A DNA stretch of 64,000 nucleotides from Larkinella sp049445795. Its GTDB lineage: Bacteria; Bacteroidota; Bacteroidia; Cytophagales; Spirosomataceae. The stretch's first letter is position 1, and the number at the start of each line of letters is the position of its first letter. Both the position numbers and the translations under genes were made by a program. Below are positions 7,954 through 16,609 of the stretch, in pieces. The stretch spans positions 354,500 to 418,499 of the forward strand of contig NZ_JBMSDT010000005.1 of the NCBI RefSeq assembly GCF_049445795.1, given 5' to 3'. Under the pieces are notes generated by a model that saw only the letters and a list, made by a program, of their open reading frames with translations, did not search any database and had not been told where the DNA came from.

Positions 7954-9276
7954 TTAATCGACTCTCCGAATCCGAAACGTTCCTGTAATGGGTTTACTGC
8001 GAAGTGGTGTGGGGCAATAACCGCCCAGGTTATAGAATGTGCCCGTCAACCGACCCCGGATGTATTCCACACCGTTAACCTCTTCGACCTGAAGAATTGT
8101 GACATCGCCGTTTGAAACCTTGGGTACCTTATCTCCGCATCCGACATTCGCCGATAACCAGCCGCCAAACCCCCCGTAACTTTCGGCAAACTCGGCCCAG
8201 GCACCGGTGGTGGCCAATTTACCATAGGCATATTTGCCATGCGGTTTGCTGGGGTTTACATCGTTTAGCAGGATATTCAGCGATTGGGAGGGCACGTCGT
8301 TCCAGCCACCGATGTGAATGATATTGTTTATCCGGGTGAAGGAGAGATTGCTCCAGGTAAACGGCACTCCTCCGAAAGTGCCGGTAAAATAATCTTTACC
8401 GATCAGGATGCGTTTTAGTAGATACAATTTGCCCTTTTTGTTTTTGAAGGTGACTTCCGCAACAATCGTCACCGGGTCGTTGGGCGGATACGTGCCTGGT
8501 GCTGTATAGGTTGCTTTATAAAAATCGATTTCCTGACCAAGCTCAGTCCCATTGGCACGAACCGTCCCGTTGGCATCTCCCCCCAGGACCGACCATTTAA
8601 CCTCGTCTATTTTAAGCGATTCATTGTTGTCGTTATGCTGGTCAGCGGTTTCGGGTATGGGTACGATCGAAAAAGGGTTCGACACGGCTAGATCCGTCGA
8701 GGCATTTAGTTCGACATAGCCGTCTTTAGACGGACCGCCTTCCAGATCAATCCAGTCCAGCCGGGCGACTTCAAAAGGAGTCCAGTCGCTGAAGTGGGGC
8801 ATGGGGACGGTAATTTGTCGCTTCACGGTGTCGACGCTGGAACCACCTGCCCGCCACCAGCGTCTGTCACTTCCCTGAAAAGCCACGGCCAGCCCATTAG
8901 GGTCGTTGGCCGATAGCACTATATTCTGATAGGTGATGGTCAGAATGGCCGGTTTGGCAAACTGTAAACCATCGGGCAAAAACCGGTAAGCCAGTCCCAG
9001 GCCGTTGGGGGCCTGGTTGCTAACAGGCTGAATTGTGATGATCGTAGCCTGACTGAGTGCTCCGGCGGGGAATGTTACCTGTACTTTTCCGTCGGCAGAA
9101 GCAAGACTACCGCCTTCCGGTCCGATGGCTTTACTACTGGCCTGACCCTGGGGCTGGCCAACGTCTGTGACGGGACCACCCTGAATCGGGTCAACGGTAG
9201 CGTCGGGATTGTGTTTACAGCCAGTCAGGGCCAATATAAGAGCCCAACCGGTCAGCAGAATCAAACGGGATTTCAT
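7954..9276 (-). CDS. Lipoprotein with N-terminal ZU5-like domain
   Basis: A 440-residue exported lipoprotein with leader MKSRLILLTGWALILALTGC. Residues about 48-120 read IGPEGGSLASADGKVQVTFP followed by AGALSQATIITIQPV, which is the start of a ZU5-type beta-sandwich (GG-x-hydrophobic, then F-P-x-GAL). The middle is rich in beta strands and Pro/Asn. The C-terminal 140 residues (from about 300, TFGGVPFTWSNLSFTR) look like a separate beta domain ending in TGTFRIRRVD. No enzyme motif is visible. ZU5 domains act in protein-protein contacts in animals; in Bacteroidota lipoproteins their job is unknown. It stands alone between intergenic regions of about 300 bp. Confidence 0.8.
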   Translation of the reverse strand: MKSRLILLTGWALILALTGCKHNPDATVDPIQGGPVTDVGQPQGQASSKAIGPEGGSLASADGKVQVTFPAGALSQATIITIQPVSNQAPNGLGLAYRFLPDGLQFAKPAILTITYQNIVLSANDPNGLAVAFQGSDRRWWRAGGSSVDTVKRQITVPMPHFSDWTPFEVARLDWIDLEGGPSKDGYVELNASTDLAVSNPFSIVPIPETADQHNDNNESLKIDEVKWSVLGGDANGTVRANGTELGQEIDFYKATYTAPGTYPPNDPVTIVAEVTFKNKKGKLYLLKRILIGKDYFTGTFGGVPFTWSNLSFTRINNIIHIGGWNDVPSQSLNILLNDVNPSKPHGKYAYGKLATTGAWAEFAESYGGFGGWLSANVGCGDKVPKVSNGDVTILQVEEVNGVEYIRGRLTGTFYNLGGYCPTPLRSKPITGTFRIRRVD

Positions 9277-9577
9277 GGCTTGACAGTTTTATTAGTTGCT
9301 GTTTACGCCCCAAAGGTGCGCTAAGCGCCTTGACCTGCCGTCGGTGACCTCATCCAACCGGCGAAACGCCACGGTCGAGCGTCAATTACCCGCAATCAAG
9401 TGCGTCGCCGAGAAATCCGCAAAGAATGGTTAGGTGATCAGCTCACCTTGATAAGAGTCCGAAATTTGACCTACTGAAATTACCTTACTTCAGCTACTCG
9501 TCGTTGCATTTATCGTATGAGCATAAAAAAACCGCCCTGAAAAGGCGGTTTTTAAAGTTTTTTTACGGTTTTCGCTG
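9277..9577. other. 301-bp intergenic region upstream of the ZU5 lipoprotein gene
   Basis: Holds the purD terminator at its right end and the leader of the ZU5 lipoprotein at its left. The sequence CAAAGGTG at 9312 reads CACCTTTG on the minus strand, one base from a TAnnTTTG -7 element. Nothing else was recognised. Confidence 0.4.
9525..9553 (-). terminator. Intrinsic terminator after purD
   Basis: The stem AAAAAACCGCC / GGCGGTTTTT with loop CTGAAAA has T runs on both sides, so it can act in both directions. It lies 25 bp past the purD stop. Confidence 0.85.
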
Positions 9578-10867
9578 CTAATCCTGATAGCGGATCAAAT
9601 CCAGCCCAATATCTTTCCGGTAATACTTGCCCTCAAACTGCACCGCCCTGGCGGCTTTCTGCGACTTCATGACGGCGTTTTCGAGTGAATTGGCCACCGC
9701 CGTCAGCGCCAGCACCCGGCCGCCGTCGGTCAGCACGGGGCCGTTCGAGCCGGATTTTGTTCCGGCGTGGAAAGCCGTTACGTCTTCGAGACCTTCCAGT
9801 TCGGTGATGGTTTTGCCTTTCTCATACGCGTCCGGATAACCGCCCGACACGACAACGGTTGTCACAGCCGTCTGGGGTGAGACTTGCAACTGAATTTTGT
9901 CCAGTTCACCCGTGGCCGTCGCCAGCATCAGTTCCGCAAAGTCGGTCTGAATCCGGGGTAACACCACCTCGGTTTCGGGGTCACCCATGCGGGCGTTGTA
10001 TTCGATTACGTACGGTTCGTCTTTGACGTTGATCAGCCCCAGGAAAATAAAGCCCTGGTAGCGAATGCCTTCGCTTTGCAAACCGGCCAGCGTCGGTTTT
10101 ACAATCTTTTCTTCAACCTTCTGCAAAAACCGGGCATTGGCAAACTTTACGGGCGAAACCGCCCCCATGCCACCGGTGTTTGGCCCAGTATCGCCTTCGC
10201 CGATCCGCTTGTAATCTTTCGCTTCGGGCAGAATTTTATAGTTCACGCCGTCGGTCAGCACAAAAACCGATAGCTCGATGCCGCGCAGAAACTGCTCCAC
10301 TACCACCTTATGGCCCGCTTCGCCAAACCGCCCACCCGCCAGCATGTCGGTCAAAACCGCCTTGGCTTCCGCCAGGTTTTCGGAGATGATGACGCCCTTC
10401 CCGGCCGCCAGACCGTCCGCTTTCAACACAATCGGCAGCGAATGACTTTCCAGGTACGTAAGGCCTTCCTCCAGCGTTTCGGTCGTGAACGTCCGCGATG
10501 AAGCCGTCGGAATGCCGTACTGCTGCATGAATTGCTTCGAAAAATCCTTGCTGCCCTCCAACTGTGCCCCGCGCCGGTCGGGGCCGACAATCCGCAGATT
10601 CGCCAGTTCCTTTTTGGCACGAAGCGTATCGACCAGTCCTTTCACTAGCGGTTCTTCCGGCCCAATGACCAGCAAATCAATGGCGTGTTCCTGAATGGCC
10701 TGCGCAATCGCTTCCTGGTCGTTGACCGAAATCGGCAGGTTGGTGGCTACGAGCGAAGTCCCGGCATTTCCGGGGGCAACAAATAAAGAATGACAGAGGG
10801 GACTCTGGGCAATTTTCCAGGCAAATGCGTGTTCCCGACCGCCCGAACCAAGGATAAGTATATTCAT
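9578..10867 (-). CDS. purD: Phosphoribosylamine-glycine ligase
   Basis: A 429-residue ATP-grasp enzyme that joins phosphoribosylamine and glycine to GAR, the second step of purine synthesis. It starts MNILILGSGGREHAFAWKI, the PurD nucleotide-fold signature. The ATP-grasp core shows GSKDFSKQFMQQYGIPT, LKADGLAAGKGVII, GDTGPNTGGMGAVSP and EYNARMGDPETE, all diagnostic. Length is normal. Downstream is a good intrinsic terminator; upstream, on the same strand, is recQ, separated only by an inverted repeat. No other purine gene is near. Confidence 0.97.
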   Translation of the reverse strand: MNILILGSGGREHAFAWKIAQSPLCHSLFVAPGNAGTSLVATNLPISVNDQEAIAQAIQEHAIDLLVIGPEEPLVKGLVDTLRAKKELANLRIVGPDRRGAQLEGSKDFSKQFMQQYGIPTASSRTFTTETLEEGLTYLESHSLPIVLKADGLAAGKGVIISENLAEAKAVLTDMLAGGRFGEAGHKVVVEQFLRGIELSVFVLTDGVNYKILPEAKDYKRIGEGDTGPNTGGMGAVSPVKFANARFLQKVEEKIVKPTLAGLQSEGIRYQGFIFLGLINVKDEPYVIEYNARMGDPETEVVLPRIQTDFAELMLATATGELDKIQLQVSPQTAVTTVVVSGGYPDAYEKGKTITELEGLEDVTAFHAGTKSGSNGPVLTDGGRVLALTAVANSLENAVMKSQKAARAVQFEGKYYRKDIGLDLIRYQD

Positions 10868-10871
10868 TCTT

Positions 10872-10960
10872 TGAGTTAAGAGTTAAGAATTAAGAGTTAA
10901 GAATTAAAAAGTTATCCGCGTCCGTTAACTCTTAACTCTTAACTTTTAACTCTTAACTTA
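10872..10960. repeat. AT-rich inverted repeat (TTAAGAGT units), family R3 copy 1
   Basis: The left arm (about 10874-10915) is three to four imperfect units of GAGTTAAGA; the right arm (about 10925-10960) is their reverse complement and runs into the recQ stop codon. Between recQ and purD there is nothing else. The transcript would fold into one long A/U-rich hairpin. Confidence 0.8.
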
Positions 10961-13171
10961 ATTAGCTACTTCAGATAAAAACTTGATGCGCATCAACCGC
11001 AATTCTTCTTCGGAGAAATCGTCACCGGCAAACTCCCGCATGGCTACGCCGATGTTGTCGGTTTCGGCCTGCATGAAATAATCGTAGATGTCGGCTTGCC
11101 GGTCGCTGTCCATGATCTGGTTGATGTAATAATCGAGGTTCAGGCGGGTGCCCGAATAACAGATATGTTCGATTTCTTCGATCAAATCTTCCATCGACAG
11201 CCCTTTCGCTTCCGCGATTTCTTCCAGATCTACCTTCCGGTCGATTTGCTGAATGATGAAAATTTTGACCTTCGATTTATTGACCATCGACTTCACCACC
11301 ACATCCTTGGCCGTTTCGATGTCGTTTTCTTCGACATACTTGGCAATCAGGTCGATGAACGGTTTGCCGAATTTAGCCACTTTACCCATCCCGACCCCGT
11401 TGATCTGCGCCATTTCTTCCCGGGTTGTTGGGTAGGTCGTGGCCATTTCTTCGATCGACGGGTCCTGGAAAATAACGTAGGGGGGCAGGTTTTTCTCCTT
11501 GGCGACTTTTTTCCGCAGGGCTTTCAGCAGACCCAACAGCGCTTCGTCGTAGGCATTGCCCGACGAGATGTTGGTCTCCTTGTCCTCATCCTCGGCTTTC
11601 TCCTCGTCAATTTCGTAGTTGTGATCTTTCGAGAGCGTAACGGGATAAGGATCTTCGATGTAATTCAGGCCTTTCTGCGACACTTTCAGGACGCCGTAGT
11701 TATCCACATCCTTGTCCAGGTAGCCATAAATGGTGACCTGCCGGATCAGCGAACACCAGAACTCAATGCTTTCGTTGAATTCTTTTCCTTTACCATAAAC
11801 CGGCAAATTGTGGTGTTCGTAACTGGTGATGTACTGGTTTTCGGTCGCCGTCAGCACGTCGGCCAGGTGGGCGGTATCAAAACGCTGGTCGGTTTGCAAC
11901 ACAGTTTGCAGCGCCAGCACAATCTCATCCTGTGCCTTGAATCGATCGGTCGGCTTCATGCAGTTGTCGCAGAAACCGCAATCTTTCTCCTGGTATTCAC
12001 CAAAATAACTCAACAATTGCCGACGGCGGCAAACGCCCAGGTTCGCGTACGAGACCATTTCCATGAGCAGGTGCTTGGCGTTGTCGCGTTCCGTGACGGA
12101 TTTGTCCTTGTTGAATTTTTCCAGTTTAACGATGTCGTCGATGCTGTAAAACATCAGGCAGTTGCCTTCCAGACCGTCGCGGCCTGCTCGTCCGGTTTCC
12201 TGGTAGTAGCCTTCCAGTGACTTCGGCGCGTCGTAGTGAATCACAAACCGCACATCCGGTTTGTCGATGCCCATCCCGAACGCAATCGTGGCCACCACCA
12301 CGTCCACATCTTCATTCAGAAACGCATCCTGGTTGCCCATCCTCGTCTGCGGGTCCAGCCCGGCGTGATAGGGCAGCGCCTTGATGTCATTCACATTCAG
12401 CAACTCCGAAATTTCCTCGACCGTCTTACGGCTTAGGCAGTACACAATCCCGGACTTGCCTTTGTTGTTCTTGATGTACCGAATCAGTTGCTTCTTGGCA
12501 TCGGCTTTCGGCCGGATTTCGTAGTAAAGGTTTTTTCGATTGAACGAGGTTTTAAAAATGTGAGCATCTTCCATTTGCAGGTTTTTTTGAATATCCTGCT
12601 GCACTTTGGGGGTGGCGGTGGCCGTCAGCGCAATCACGGGCAGATTGCCGATGTTGTCGATAATGCCCCGAATTTTGCGGTATTCCGGCCGGAAATCGTG
12701 TCCCCATTCCGAAATACAGTGCGCTTCGTCGATGGCGACGAACGAAATGTTGGCTTTTTTCAGAAAATCCAGGTTCTCTTCCTTCGTGAGCGACTCGGGC
12801 GCAATGTACAGGAGCTTGAGCGTACCGTTCAGCGTGTCTTTCTTGACCTTGTTCATCTCGGCTTTGCTCAGTGTCGAGTTCAGAAACTGGGCGTTGATGC
12901 CGAACGCATTCATCTGATCGACCTGGTTTTTCATCAGGGCAATCAGGGGCGAAATCACAATGGCCGTTCCATTCGAAACAATCGCCGGAAGTTGGTAGCA
13001 CAACGATTTCCCGGCACCGGTGGGCATAATCACGAAGGTATTGGTTCCCGCCAGAATATTATGGACAATAGCCTCCTGGTCGCCCCGGAACTGGCTATAC
13101 CCAAATATTTCTTTCAGTCTCTCTTTCAGAGAAAGCTGCACCGATGGGTCTATCTGCGTCGTCGTCATCAC
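10958..13171 (-). CDS. recQ: ATP-dependent DNA helicase RecQ
   Basis: A 737-residue superfamily 2 helicase of recombination repair. Walker A is MPTGAGKS (K55), the DEAH box is at 148-151, motif III is ALTATATP, and motif VI is QETGRAGRDG. A zinc-binding RQC region follows with Cys in GVCRRRQLLSYFGE and KDCGFCDNC, then a winged helix. The HRDC domain lies at about 535-620, ending with GVGMGKVAKFG. About 110 further residues form an acidic tail with HTH-like content, the usual extended length in Bacteroidota. Two ATG codons are adjacent at the start; either could be used. It is divergent from kdsD. Confidence 0.97.
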   Translation of the reverse strand: MMTTTQIDPSVQLSLKERLKEIFGYSQFRGDQEAIVHNILAGTNTFVIMPTGAGKSLCYQLPAIVSNGTAIVISPLIALMKNQVDQMNAFGINAQFLNSTLSKAEMNKVKKDTLNGTLKLLYIAPESLTKEENLDFLKKANISFVAIDEAHCISEWGHDFRPEYRKIRGIIDNIGNLPVIALTATATPKVQQDIQKNLQMEDAHIFKTSFNRKNLYYEIRPKADAKKQLIRYIKNNKGKSGIVYCLSRKTVEEISELLNVNDIKALPYHAGLDPQTRMGNQDAFLNEDVDVVVATIAFGMGIDKPDVRFVIHYDAPKSLEGYYQETGRAGRDGLEGNCLMFYSIDDIVKLEKFNKDKSVTERDNAKHLLMEMVSYANLGVCRRRQLLSYFGEYQEKDCGFCDNCMKPTDRFKAQDEIVLALQTVLQTDQRFDTAHLADVLTATENQYITSYEHHNLPVYGKGKEFNESIEFWCSLIRQVTIYGYLDKDVDNYGVLKVSQKGLNYIEDPYPVTLSKDHNYEIDEEKAEDEDKETNISSGNAYDEALLGLLKALRKKVAKEKNLPPYVIFQDPSIEEMATTYPTTREEMAQINGVGMGKVAKFGKPFIDLIAKYVEENDIETAKDVVVKSMVNKSKVKIFIIQQIDRKVDLEEIAEAKGLSMEDLIEEIEHICYSGTRLNLDYYINQIMDSDRQADIYDYFMQAETDNIGVAMREFAGDDFSEEELRLMRIKFLSEVAN

Positions 13172-13205
13172 AAATTGCGGAAGGTTACTACACTTTTTTT
13201 GGTTG

Positions 13206-13213
13206 TATCTTTG
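13206..13213 (+). promoter_or_regulatory. -7 promoter element for kdsD
   Basis: TATCTTTG is an exact TAnnTTTG match. Transcription would begin near 13219, after the only upstream ATG in frame (13144), which argues for a TTG start in kdsD. No clear -33 TTTG lies at the usual distance. Confidence 0.6.
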
Positions 13214-13254
13214 CCTTTATAAAATTAGTCAAAAACCGATTGACAAAAGCAACA

Positions 13255-14232
13255 TTGAAATTAGTAAAAAAAAATATTCAGTCGACGGCCCGGAATGTGC
13301 TGCTGGCCGAGTCGGAAGCCATCCGTCAGGCCATTGACTGTATCGATGATCAATTTGAACAAATCGTTGAAACGATCCTACAAACTTCGGGCCGGGTTGT
13401 CGTTACAGGCATTGGAAAAAGCGCCATAATCGGACAAAAAATGGTGGCAACCCTCAACTCGACTGGCACACCTGCCCTGTTTATGCATGCCGCCGATGCC
13501 ATTCACGGCGACCTGGGCATGATTCAATCCAACGATGTGGTGATCTGCATCTCCAAAAGCGGCAACACACCCGAAATCAAAGTGCTCGTTCCGCTGCTGA
13601 AGCGAACCGGCGTCAAATTGATTGCCATGGCTTCGCAAACCAGCTCGTACCTCTGCCTTCAGGCCGACTTTGTTCTGAAAGCCTACGCCGAAACCGAAGC
13701 CGACCCGCTCAACCTCGTCCCGACTACCAGTACCACCGTGGCCCTCGCGTTGGGCGATGCGCTGGCAGTCAGCCTACTTACCGCCCGGGGATTTACCAGT
13801 CAGGACTTCGCCCGGTTTCATCCCGGTGGCTCGCTGGGCAAGAAATTGTATTTAAAAGTTAGCGATATTTATCCACAACACGAAATTCCGACGGTTTCAC
13901 TCGACGCCAGCGTCCATGAAGTGATTCTGGAAATGACGTCCAAACGGCTCGGAGCCACGGCAGTCGCCGACGAAAACGGTCGACTGGCTGGGATCATCAC
14001 CGACGGCGACCTGCGCCGGATGCTCAACCGGTTCAACACCCTGCAACTCGAAGGGCTTTGTGCCGCCGACATCATGACGCCATCGCCCCTCTGCATTCAC
14101 CCCGACGAATACGCCACCCAGGCCCTCAAAACCATGCAGGATCGCAGCATCACGCAATTGATCGTCGCCGTCGACAACCAGATCAAAGGCTTCATCCACC
14201 TGCACGATCTGCTGAAAGAAGGACTGGTTTGA
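13255..14232 (+). CDS. kdsD: KpsF/GutQ-type sugar-phosphate isomerase (arabinose-5-phosphate isomerase)
   Basis: Interconverts ribulose-5-P and arabinose-5-P, the first step to Kdo for lipopolysaccharide. From the TTG at 13255 the product is 325 residues, the family norm. The in-frame ATG at 13144 lies inside recQ on the other strand and upstream of a clear -7 element, so it is rejected; TTG at 13239 is a second choice. The SIS domain (about 40-175) has VTGIGKSAIIGQKMVATLNS, HAADAIHGDLG, CISKSGNTPE and RFHPGGSLGKKL. Two CBS domains follow (about 205-325) with TDGDLRRML and the terminal HLHDLLKEGL. It converges on the DUF4293 gene. Confidence 0.92.
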   Translation: MKLVKKNIQSTARNVLLAESEAIRQAIDCIDDQFEQIVETILQTSGRVVVTGIGKSAIIGQKMVATLNSTGTPALFMHAADAIHGDLGMIQSNDVVICISKSGNTPEIKVLVPLLKRTGVKLIAMASQTSSYLCLQADFVLKAYAETEADPLNLVPTTSTTVALALGDALAVSLLTARGFTSQDFARFHPGGSLGKKLYLKVSDIYPQHEIPTVSLDASVHEVILEMTSKRLGATAVADENGRLAGIITDGDLRRMLNRFNTLQLEGLCAADIMTPSPLCIHPDEYATQALKTMQDRSITQLIVAVDNQIKGFIHLHDLLKEGLV

Positions 14233-14234
14233 AG

Positions 14235-14329
14235 AATTAAAAATTAAAAGTTAAAAGTTAAAAATAGTGTTGATGGGTCCGGAGTCACGCGGCAGCTACT
14301 TTTAATTTTTAACTTTTAATTTTTAACTC
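14235..14329. repeat. AT-rich inverted repeat (TTAAAAGTTAAAAAT units), family R3-like copy 2
   Basis: The left arm at 14235-14265 and the right arm at about 14299-14329 are nearly perfect complements of TTAAAAGTTA/ATTAAAAA units. It begins 3 bp after the kdsD stop and ends 4 bp before the stop of the convergent DUF4293 gene. Confidence 0.85.
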
Positions 14330-14332
14330 GCT

Positions 14333-14806
14333 TTAGCGCAGCCGGTTGGATTCCTGGACGAGTTTTTCGTCCCGGCGGATGAAGCGATTGGCTAACATGT
14401 TGAAGATCAGCGCTGCAACGATGGCGTAAAAACCGATGCCGAAGTTCCCCTGATCGTCCGGGTTGAAGTAATCCTTGCCTTTGTAAAGGGTCTGGTACAA
14501 CACGACTCCCATCATCACCGTGAGCAGGATGGCGTTGATGGCGCATAGGCCCATTTGTAACAGACGGTTCCGGTATTTAAATATCGTAAACAGCGACACG
14601 CCAGCGATGGCAATCGCCAGAATGGCCAGGTAATACACCGGGGTGATGGTAGAGCTAATTCCTTTTGTGTAGACCAGTTGCAGGGCGGTCAGGCGGACTG
14701 TTTCGGTGGCACCGGCACCGGTTTTTTCCCAAATTGGAAAACCTAGCACTAGGCCCATCGAAACGGCAATCAGGAACAGAAATACGGTTTGAATGCGTTG
14801 AAGCAT
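14333..14806 (-). CDS. DUF4293-type four-helix membrane protein
   Basis: A 157-residue integral membrane protein starting MLQRIQTVFLFLIAVSMGLV. Four hydrophobic segments are visible at about 5-24, 57-77, 86-104 and 124-143, with a short charged C-terminal tail. The MxQRIQT(V/I)(F/Y)L start is the hallmark of the DUF4293 family, found across Bacteroidota with unknown function. Its start is 30 bp from the divergent mnmD start. Confidence 0.85.
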   Translation of the reverse strand: MLQRIQTVFLFLIAVSMGLVLGFPIWEKTGAGATETVRLTALQLVYTKGISSTITPVYYLAILAIAIAGVSLFTIFKYRNRLLQMGLCAINAILLTVMMGVVLYQTLYKGKDYFNPDDQGNFGIGFYAIVAALIFNMLANRFIRRDEKLVQESNRLR

Positions 14807-14836
14807 ACTAGTAAATTTTTGAGCTTGCGAAGATAC

Positions 14837-15517
14837 ATGAGGAATACGGAAAAGAAAACAGAATCACGCATCGTTCTGACCGCCGACGGTTCTAGTTCGG
14901 TTTATAATTCGGAATTCGGCCAGCATTACCACTCTATTTTCGGCGCTTTACAGGAGTCGCAGCGGGTATTTATCGAACTGGGACTGGAAGCCGCTTTTGA
15001 ACGATTCGGAGAAATCAGCGTTTTTGAAATGGGTTTTGGGACCGGTCTGAATGCGCTCCTGACGCTTCGGGAAGCCGAAAAAACACATCACGCCGTTCGC
15101 TATACGGCGGTCGAAGCCTACCCGTTACCGTTGGAAGAAGCGCGGCAACTCAACTTTGATTCGTTGCTGGAAACCGAACACCTGAACGCGTTGCACGAAG
15201 CGCCCTGGAATCAGACCGTTCCGATCACCCGGTTTTTCCAGCTTTTCAAATACGAAGGCCGTTTGCAGGATTTTCAAACCGATGAGCGGTTTCATCTGGT
15301 GTATTTCGATGCCTTCGCGCCGGAAGCCCAGCCCGAACTCTGGACACAGGCGGTTTTTGAACAAGTAGCCGACAAGATGCAACCCGGTGGGTTGTTGACG
15401 ACCTATTGTTCGAAAGGCTACGTCCGGCGTAACCTGCAAGCGGCTGGTTTTACGGTTGAAAAACATCCCGGCCCGGCCCGAAAACGGGAAGTGTTGCGAG
15501 CCATCAAACCGCTTTGA
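14837..15517 (+). CDS. mnmD: tRNA (mnm5s2U34)-methyltransferase, MnmD-type
   Basis: A 226-residue SAM methyltransferase corresponding to the methyltransferase half of MnmC, which finishes the wobble base 5-methylaminomethyl-2-thiouridine in tRNA. The ATG at 14837 is chosen because an upstream ATG (14789) would overlap the divergent DUF4293 gene. Motif I is EMGFGTGLNALLT; the family block is YFDAFAPEAQPELWT and the later GGLLTTYCSKG, with KREVLRA near the end. There is no FAD oxidase domain, as is usual for MnmD in Bacteroidota. It ends 5 bp from the convergent fRMsr gene. Confidence 0.92.
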   Translation: MRNTEKKTESRIVLTADGSSSVYNSEFGQHYHSIFGALQESQRVFIELGLEAAFERFGEISVFEMGFGTGLNALLTLREAEKTHHAVRYTAVEAYPLPLEEARQLNFDSLLETEHLNALHEAPWNQTVPITRFFQLFKYEGRLQDFQTDERFHLVYFDAFAPEAQPELWTQAVFEQVADKMQPGGLLTTYCSKGYVRRNLQAAGFTVEKHPGPARKREVLRAIKPL

Positions 15518-15522
15518 GAAGA

Positions 15523-16014
15523 TTATTCAGGTAAAAGCGTCGTGATCAGCGCGGCCAACTTCTCCAGTTCCTGCTGATCAACGTCGCTGAAATCGTTCAA
15601 CTGATCGCTGTCCACATCCAGCACCATCGCCACCTCACCGTTCCGGTCAAAAACCGGCACCACAATTTCTGACTTAGAGAGCGAACTACAGGCAATATGG
15701 CCCGGAAACTCTTCCACATCTGGCACCAGAATAGTTTCTTTCCGGCTGTAACTACTGCCGCAAACGCCTTTGCCAAACTGAATCCGGGTACAGGCAATTG
15801 GCCCCTGAAACGGCCCCAGAACGAGTTGATTGTCTTTTTTGAGGTAAAAACCGACCCAGAAAAAACCGAAGGCTTCTTTCAGAGCCGCCGAGATATTGGC
15901 CAGATTGGCCGTCAAATCCGGCTCGCCTTCGGTCAGCGCCTGAATCTGGGGGAGCAGACTGGCATAAATCTCCCGGCGTTCGGCGGTTTTGGGAAGAATC
16001 AGCGTCTCAGCCAT
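15523..16014 (-). CDS. Free methionine-(R)-sulfoxide reductase (GAF domain)
   Basis: A 163-residue single-GAF protein that reduces free Met-R-sulfoxide. The three cysteines of the family are present at 75, 85 and 109 (IACTRI, GVCGSS, HIACSS); their spacings of 10 and 24 equal those of the E. coli enzyme, so the catalytic and resolving Cys are intact. The ending VLDVDSD is also conserved. It lies 3 bp downstream of the next minus-strand gene, so the two are probably co-transcribed. Its context with an Fe-S electron-transfer set suggests redox housekeeping (inference). Confidence 0.93.
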   Translation of the reverse strand: MAETLILPKTAERREIYASLLPQIQALTEGEPDLTANLANISAALKEAFGFFWVGFYLKKDNQLVLGPFQGPIACTRIQFGKGVCGSSYSRKETILVPDVEEFPGHIACSSLSKSEIVVPVFDRNGEVAMVLDVDSDQLNDFSDVDQQELEKLAALITTLLPE

Positions 16015-16017
16015 GCC

Positions 16018-16515
16018 TTACACCGTCGTCGTTTTAAAGTACCGCTTCAGCCACGAGTCGCCCGCCTTGATTTGCCAGTTGTTCTGCAATTCGGCTTTCG
16101 TCGCCACCAGGTTATTGAAAACCGTCGTTTCGGGCGTGATGCGCCCTTCGGCTACGGCGGTTTTGATGTGGGGCAAGGCCACGGTTTCGATGGTGCCGTC
16201 GGCCGTTACAAAAGCCGCCGAGCGGTCGAAGAAATCCGCATTCAGTGCCTGGCTAATCTGCTTGACCCAGCGCACCGACGAATCAATCGAACAACCACTC
16301 GGCAGGTGATGGCCTTCATCGACGGCCACCACCAGAAACCGGTTGTTGCGTAGCTGGGCCGAACCGAGCAAAGGCGTGCCGTGCGCAGCCCATTCATCGA
16401 CCGCGGGTTGCAAATCGGTTTCAATCGCCGACACCTCAGCGTCGGTCAGTGGGCGGGCGGCCTGGTAAATCCAGACGCGCGCCGTATCGGGAAGTTTATC
16501 GAAAGGAATCCACAT
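16018..16515 (-). CDS. Conserved Bacteroidota protein of unknown function ('ABC transporter ATPase' in some annotations)
   Basis: A 165-residue soluble protein starting MWIPFDKLPDTARVWIYQA; the ATG at 16513-16515 is preferred to an upstream start that would cross the R1 repeat. Conserved-looking blocks are NNRFLVVAVDE and LPSGCSIDSSVRW. Small proteins of this type are often labelled ABC transporter ATPase, but no Walker A, Walker B or signature motif is present, so that name is not supported. It usually sits beside Fe-S oxidoreductase genes in Cytophagales (family knowledge), as here. Function is unknown. Confidence 0.8.
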   Translation of the reverse strand: MWIPFDKLPDTARVWIYQAARPLTDAEVSAIETDLQPAVDEWAAHGTPLLGSAQLRNNRFLVVAVDEGHHLPSGCSIDSSVRWVKQISQALNADFFDRSAAFVTADGTIETVALPHIKTAVAEGRITPETTVFNNLVATKAELQNNWQIKAGDSWLKRYFKTTTV

Positions 16516-16522
16516 AACAATC

Positions 16523-16608
16523 GTACCCACGGACTTTAGTCCGTGTTTTGGGAGTTTATCCCATCTGTTTGGTAGAATCAACTCGCACGGACTAAAGTCC
16601 GTGGGTAC
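16523..16608. repeat. REP-like inverted repeat, family R1 copy B
   Basis: Arms of 23 bp (16523-16545 and 16586-16608) are perfect complements, each holding the CACGGACT-TT-AGTCCGTG palindrome. The loop resembles that of copy C (GTGTTTTGG-GAGTTTAT). It fills the space between the Fe-S gene stop (16610) and the next gene on the same strand. Confidence 0.92.
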
Positions 16609-16609
16609 T

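Noticed and set aside
10872..10960. Short repeated units as a possible CRISPR array.
   Set aside because: Units are AT-rich, adjacent and arranged as an inverted repeat with no spacers; no cas gene is in the window.
11096..12220. A long plus-strand open frame opposite recQ (374 codons).
   Set aside because: It is the antisense shadow of a clearly real helicase gene; its composition (many Phe, Val, Arg, His) is that of reverse-complemented coding DNA and it has no recognisable motif.
16018..16515. ABC transporter ATPase annotation for the small protein.
   Set aside because: No Walker A, Walker B or LSGGQ-type sequence is present.
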